Shown here: one piece after another, positions 7,361 through 8,635 of the stretch
Position numbering within the stretch: position 1 is the first letter of the stretch
Layout: the number at the start of each line of letters is the position of its first letter
Assembly: GCA_023393575.1 (NCBI GenBank)
Contig: JAEWKX010000079.1
Location: 1-8,635, forward strand
DNA from: Pseudomonadota bacterium
GTDB lineage: Bacteria; Pseudomonadota; Alphaproteobacteria; Rhizobiales; Rhizobiaceae
Direction of reading: 5' to 3'
Length of the DNA stretch: 8,635 nt
The notes under the pieces: model-generated
Seen by the model: only the letters and a program-made list of their open reading frames with translations
Databases searched by the model: none
What the model was told of the DNA's origin: nothing
Program-made: the position numbers and the translations under genes

Positions 7361-8445
7361 TCGGTCGGCGTGAACGGCGTCTTGCCCCTCAGTCCACCGT
7401 CCCGGTCGAAGACCAGGATTTCGAGGGCGATGTCGGAGCGTCCGAGGCCCCTTGCGGCTGTCCGCCAGGCAAGCTCCGCGACACGGTCGCCGATATCCAG
7501 GCCCGCTTCCTCCGCTTCGTGGAAGGCCCCCGCAACGGTGTTGGCCGAAGCGATCCGGCGTGCGAGTTCTTCGGAGGCGCCTGCCTCCCGGGCAAGCATG
7601 GACAAGGCCTGGAGGTCGGCGAGTCCACGCTTCGAATGCACATCCAGCATCCCTTGAGCGAGCTTGGTCATCTTTGCCACGCCCCCGGCAATCGTGACCC
7701 GAGGGACAGGATGGCTACGGAGGTACTTGAGCATCCCGCCGACGAAATCGCCCATGTCGATCAGCGCGATGTCCGGCAGCCCGTGATGGGCGGCGACCGC
7801 CTTTTCGGACGTATTCCCCGTGGCTCCGGCGATGTGGGTCAGCCCTGCCGCCCGTGCCACGTCGATACCGCGCCAGATCGAATGTATCCAGGCAGCACAG
7901 GAAAAGGGAATGACGATCCCGGTCGTGCCGAGGATGGAGATTCCGCCCAGAATGCCGAGGCGTGGGTTGAGTGTCTTTTCCGCCAGTATCTCTCCGCCAT
8001 CGACCGAGATCTCTACTTCGAGATCAGCCTCCGGCCCCGCAACCTCCGCAAGAGCCGCAGCGATCATCTTCCGGGGGACCGGATTGATGGCGGGCTCTCC
8101 GACAGGCAGCGGCAGACCGGCCCTCGTGACAGTACCCACTCCACGTCCCGCCTTGAAGACGATGCCCGAACCGGGATCTCCGCGGCGCACCGTGCTCATG
8201 ATCAGCGCGCCATGGGTTACATCCGGATCGTCCCCGGCATCCTTGACGACCCCTGCGCGGGCATAGCCTTCACCCCGCTCCTCCAACGCCAGCGAGAAGG
8301 ACGGCCTCTGCCCCCCCGGCAGCGTCACCTCCACCAGAGACGGAAACTCGCCGTTCAGCAAGGCGCAGTACGCAGCCTTGCTGGCCGCAGCAGCACAGGT
8401 TCCGGTGGTCCAGCCGCGCCGCAGGTTCTTGCTTTCGACATCCAT
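7336..8445 (-). CDS. cbiD: CbiD-type (cobalt-)precorrin-5B C1-methyltransferase
   Basis: CbiD is the SAM-dependent C1-methyltransferase first defined in the anaerobic cobalamin pathway. It is unrelated to CobF, the enzyme that does C1 methylation with deacylation in the classical aerobic pathway. No cobF is in the window, so cbiD presumably fills that step (inference). The 369-residue product has family length and motifs: [18 protein letters not shown] (8-25), [15 protein letters not shown] (66-80), [24 protein letters not shown] (102-125), [15 protein letters not shown] (168-182), [13 protein letters not shown] (227-239) and [14 protein letters not shown] (252-265). The ATG at 8445 is preferred because conserved sequence follows at once; an in-frame GTG at 8505 would add 20 unconserved residues and overlap cobA. 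No strong Shine-Dalgarno precedes 8445. It is divergent from cobA and overlaps the cobM 3' end. Confidence 0.94.
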   Translation of the reverse strand: MDVESKNLRRGWTTGTCAAAASKAAYCALLNGEFPSLVEVTLPGGQRPSFSLALEERGEGYARAGVVKDAGDDPDVTHGALIMSTVRRGDPGSGIVFKAGRGVGTVTRAGLPLPVGEPAINPVPRKMIAAALAEVAGPEADLEVEISVDGGEILAEKTLNPRLGILGGISILGTTGIVIPFSCAAWIHSIWRGIDVARAAGLTHIAGATGNTSEKAVAAHHGLPDIALIDMGDFVGGMLKYLRSHPVPRVTIAGGVAKMTKLAQGMLDVHSKRGLADLQALSMLAREAGASEELARRIASANTVAGAFHEAEEAGLDIGDRVAELAWRTAARGLGRSDIALEILVFDRDGGLRGKTPFTPTDHSQALST

Positions 8446-8498
8446 GAACGTTTCTATAGCTCTGCCGGCCGCGACCGTCACCGGCAAAAGGTTTTTGC
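8446..8498. promoter_or_regulatory. Divergent cbiD/cobA intergenic region with a palindromic -10-like element
   Basis: These 53 bases are the only real gap in the window and must hold whatever local promoter serves cbiD, unless it lies in cobA. On the - strand GTGACG (8481-8476), a 17-base spacer and TATAGA (8458-8453) resemble a weak sigma-70-type promoter, each hexamer matching four of six consensus positions. Transcription from it would begin at or next to the cbiD ATG. The core CTATAG (8454-8459) is its own reverse complement, so it could also serve as a -10 for cobA, but I see no well spaced + strand -35. No cobalamin riboswitch fits in this space. The promoter call is a guess from hexamers only. 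Confidence 0.3.
8484..8498 (+). repeat. Inverted repeat covering the cobA ribosome binding site
   Basis: GCAAAA (8484-8489) and TTTTGC (8493-8498) are perfect inverted arms around GGT, ending directly before the cobA ATG at 8499. The likely cobA Shine-Dalgarno AAAAGG (8486-8491) uses bases of the left arm and the loop. As RNA it would make a weak six-pair stem with a three-base loop; as DNA it could be a small operator half-palindrome. The composition is A/T-rich against a GC-rich background. Function is not shown. Confidence 0.4.
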
Positions 8499-8635
8499 AT
8501 GACACTGAGTGACACCATCGCCGCCGTCTGTGCCGCCAGCCCGGCCTTCGAGGCCGGGCATGTATGGCTTGCGGGCGCGGGACCCGGCCACCCCCGCTAT
8601 CTGACGCTGGAGGTGGCGGATGCCCTCTCCAAGGC
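8499..8635 (+). CDS. cobA: Uroporphyrinogen-III C-methyltransferase CobA, N-terminal part (3' end outside window)
   Basis: CobA (SUMT) methylates uroporphyrinogen III at C2 and C7 with S-adenosylmethionine to give precorrin-2, the entry to the corrin branch and the substrate of CobI. Only the first 45 codons are in the window. The product begins MTLSDTIAAVCAASPAFEAG and then HVWLAGAGPGHPRYLTLEVADALSK, the first strand and SAM loop of a tetrapyrrole methylase. The pattern xVWLxGAGPGxPxxLTL followed by xxAL points to SUMT rather than CobI, CobJ or CobM, all of which are already present. The residue after GAGPG is His, where Asp is usual in SUMT enzymes. The ATG at 8499 has AAAAGG at 8486-8491 seven bases upstream. 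A perfect hairpin sequence lies at codons 14-20. Assignment rests on this short N-terminus and on context. Confidence 0.85.
   Translation, partial: MTLSDTIAAVCAASPAFEAGHVWLAGAGPGHPRYLTLEVADALSK
8539..8559 (+). repeat. Perfect inverted repeat within the 5' end of cobA
   Basis: GCCCGGCCT (8539-8547) and AGGCCGGGC (8551-8559) are perfect inverted arms of nine bases separated by TCG. In mRNA this would be a stable GC-rich hairpin about 40 bases after the cobA start codon. It encodes part of the SPAFEAGH segment, just before the conserved VWLAGAGPG strand. It lacks a following U-run, so it is not an intrinsic terminator on the + strand. It may be chance in GC-rich coding DNA or may slow early elongation. 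Confidence 0.5.

Noticed and set aside
8446..8498. Cobalamin riboswitch before cobA or cbiD
   Set aside because: The gap is only 53 bases, far shorter than the roughly 200 bases of this riboswitch class, and no B12-box-like sequence was seen.
6499..8502. A 667-codon + strand open frame spanning cobE, cobM and the region opposite cbiD
   Set aside because: Its translation is rich in Arg, Pro, Ser and His with no family motif, while cobE, cobM and cbiD in other frames carry clear conserved motifs. It is a GC-rich shadow frame.
8446..8505. GTG at 8505 as the start of cbiD
   Set aside because: It would add 20 residues with no family resemblance and overlap the cobA start by seven bases, with no good Shine-Dalgarno. 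ATG 8445 places the conserved [10 protein letters not shown] block at the usual distance, although it also lacks a strong binding site.

Overview
The window is a dense stretch of an aerobic (CobG-type) cobalamin biosynthesis cluster. The DNA is GC-rich, and the proteins match, from memory, the length and motifs of the Pseudomonas denitrificans SC510 Cob proteins and their rhizobial homologues. A Rhizobiales alphaproteobacterium (Rhizobium/Agrobacterium/Ensifer-like) is the best guess; genus cannot be fixed from this sequence alone. I see no mobile element, CRISPR array, tRNA, rRNA or foreign-looking DNA.

Layout, left to right: the 3' end of cobN (large subunit of the hydrogenobyrinate a,c-diamide cobaltochelatase), then cobG, cobH, cobI and cobJ on the + strand; cobK on the - strand; cobL, cobE and cobM on the + strand; cbiD on the - strand; and the first 45 codons of cobA on the + strand, cut by the window edge. 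Coding density is close to total. The only intergenic DNA of any size is 53 bases between the divergent cbiD and cobA. All six same-strand junctions share the stop of one gene with the start of the next in a 4-base overlap (five ATGA, one TTGA). The two reversed genes are tightly nested: cobK overlaps the 3' end of cobJ tail-to-tail by 22 bases and its start codon is one base from that of cobL, and cbiD overlaps the 3' end of cobM tail-to-tail by 25 bases.

How the genes work together: CobA makes precorrin-2; CobI methylates C20 (precorrin-3A); CobG carries out the oxygen-dependent lactone-forming oxidation (precorrin-3B); CobJ contracts the ring and methylates C17 (precorrin-4); CobM methylates C11 (precorrin-5); the C1 methylation/deacylation step (precorrin-6A) would be done by CobF in the classical aerobic pathway, but here the gene present is cbiD, the C1-methyltransferase known from the anaerobic route; CobK reduces precorrin-6A; CobL methylates C5 and C15 and decarboxylates (precorrin-8); CobH moves the C11 methyl to C12 (hydrogenobyrinate). 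CobN, with CobS and CobT encoded elsewhere, later inserts cobalt. CobE is a stand-alone homologue of the CbiG C-terminal domain with a poorly defined role.

I did not find a wholly undescribed system. The points most worth a second look are the cbiD-for-cobF substitution next to cobE, the interlocked antisense arrangement of cobK, and the compact cbiD/cobA divergent region with its palindromic -10-like element and a small inverted repeat over the cobA ribosome binding site. No cobalamin riboswitch is visible; if one controls the operon it would lie upstream of cobN, outside the window.
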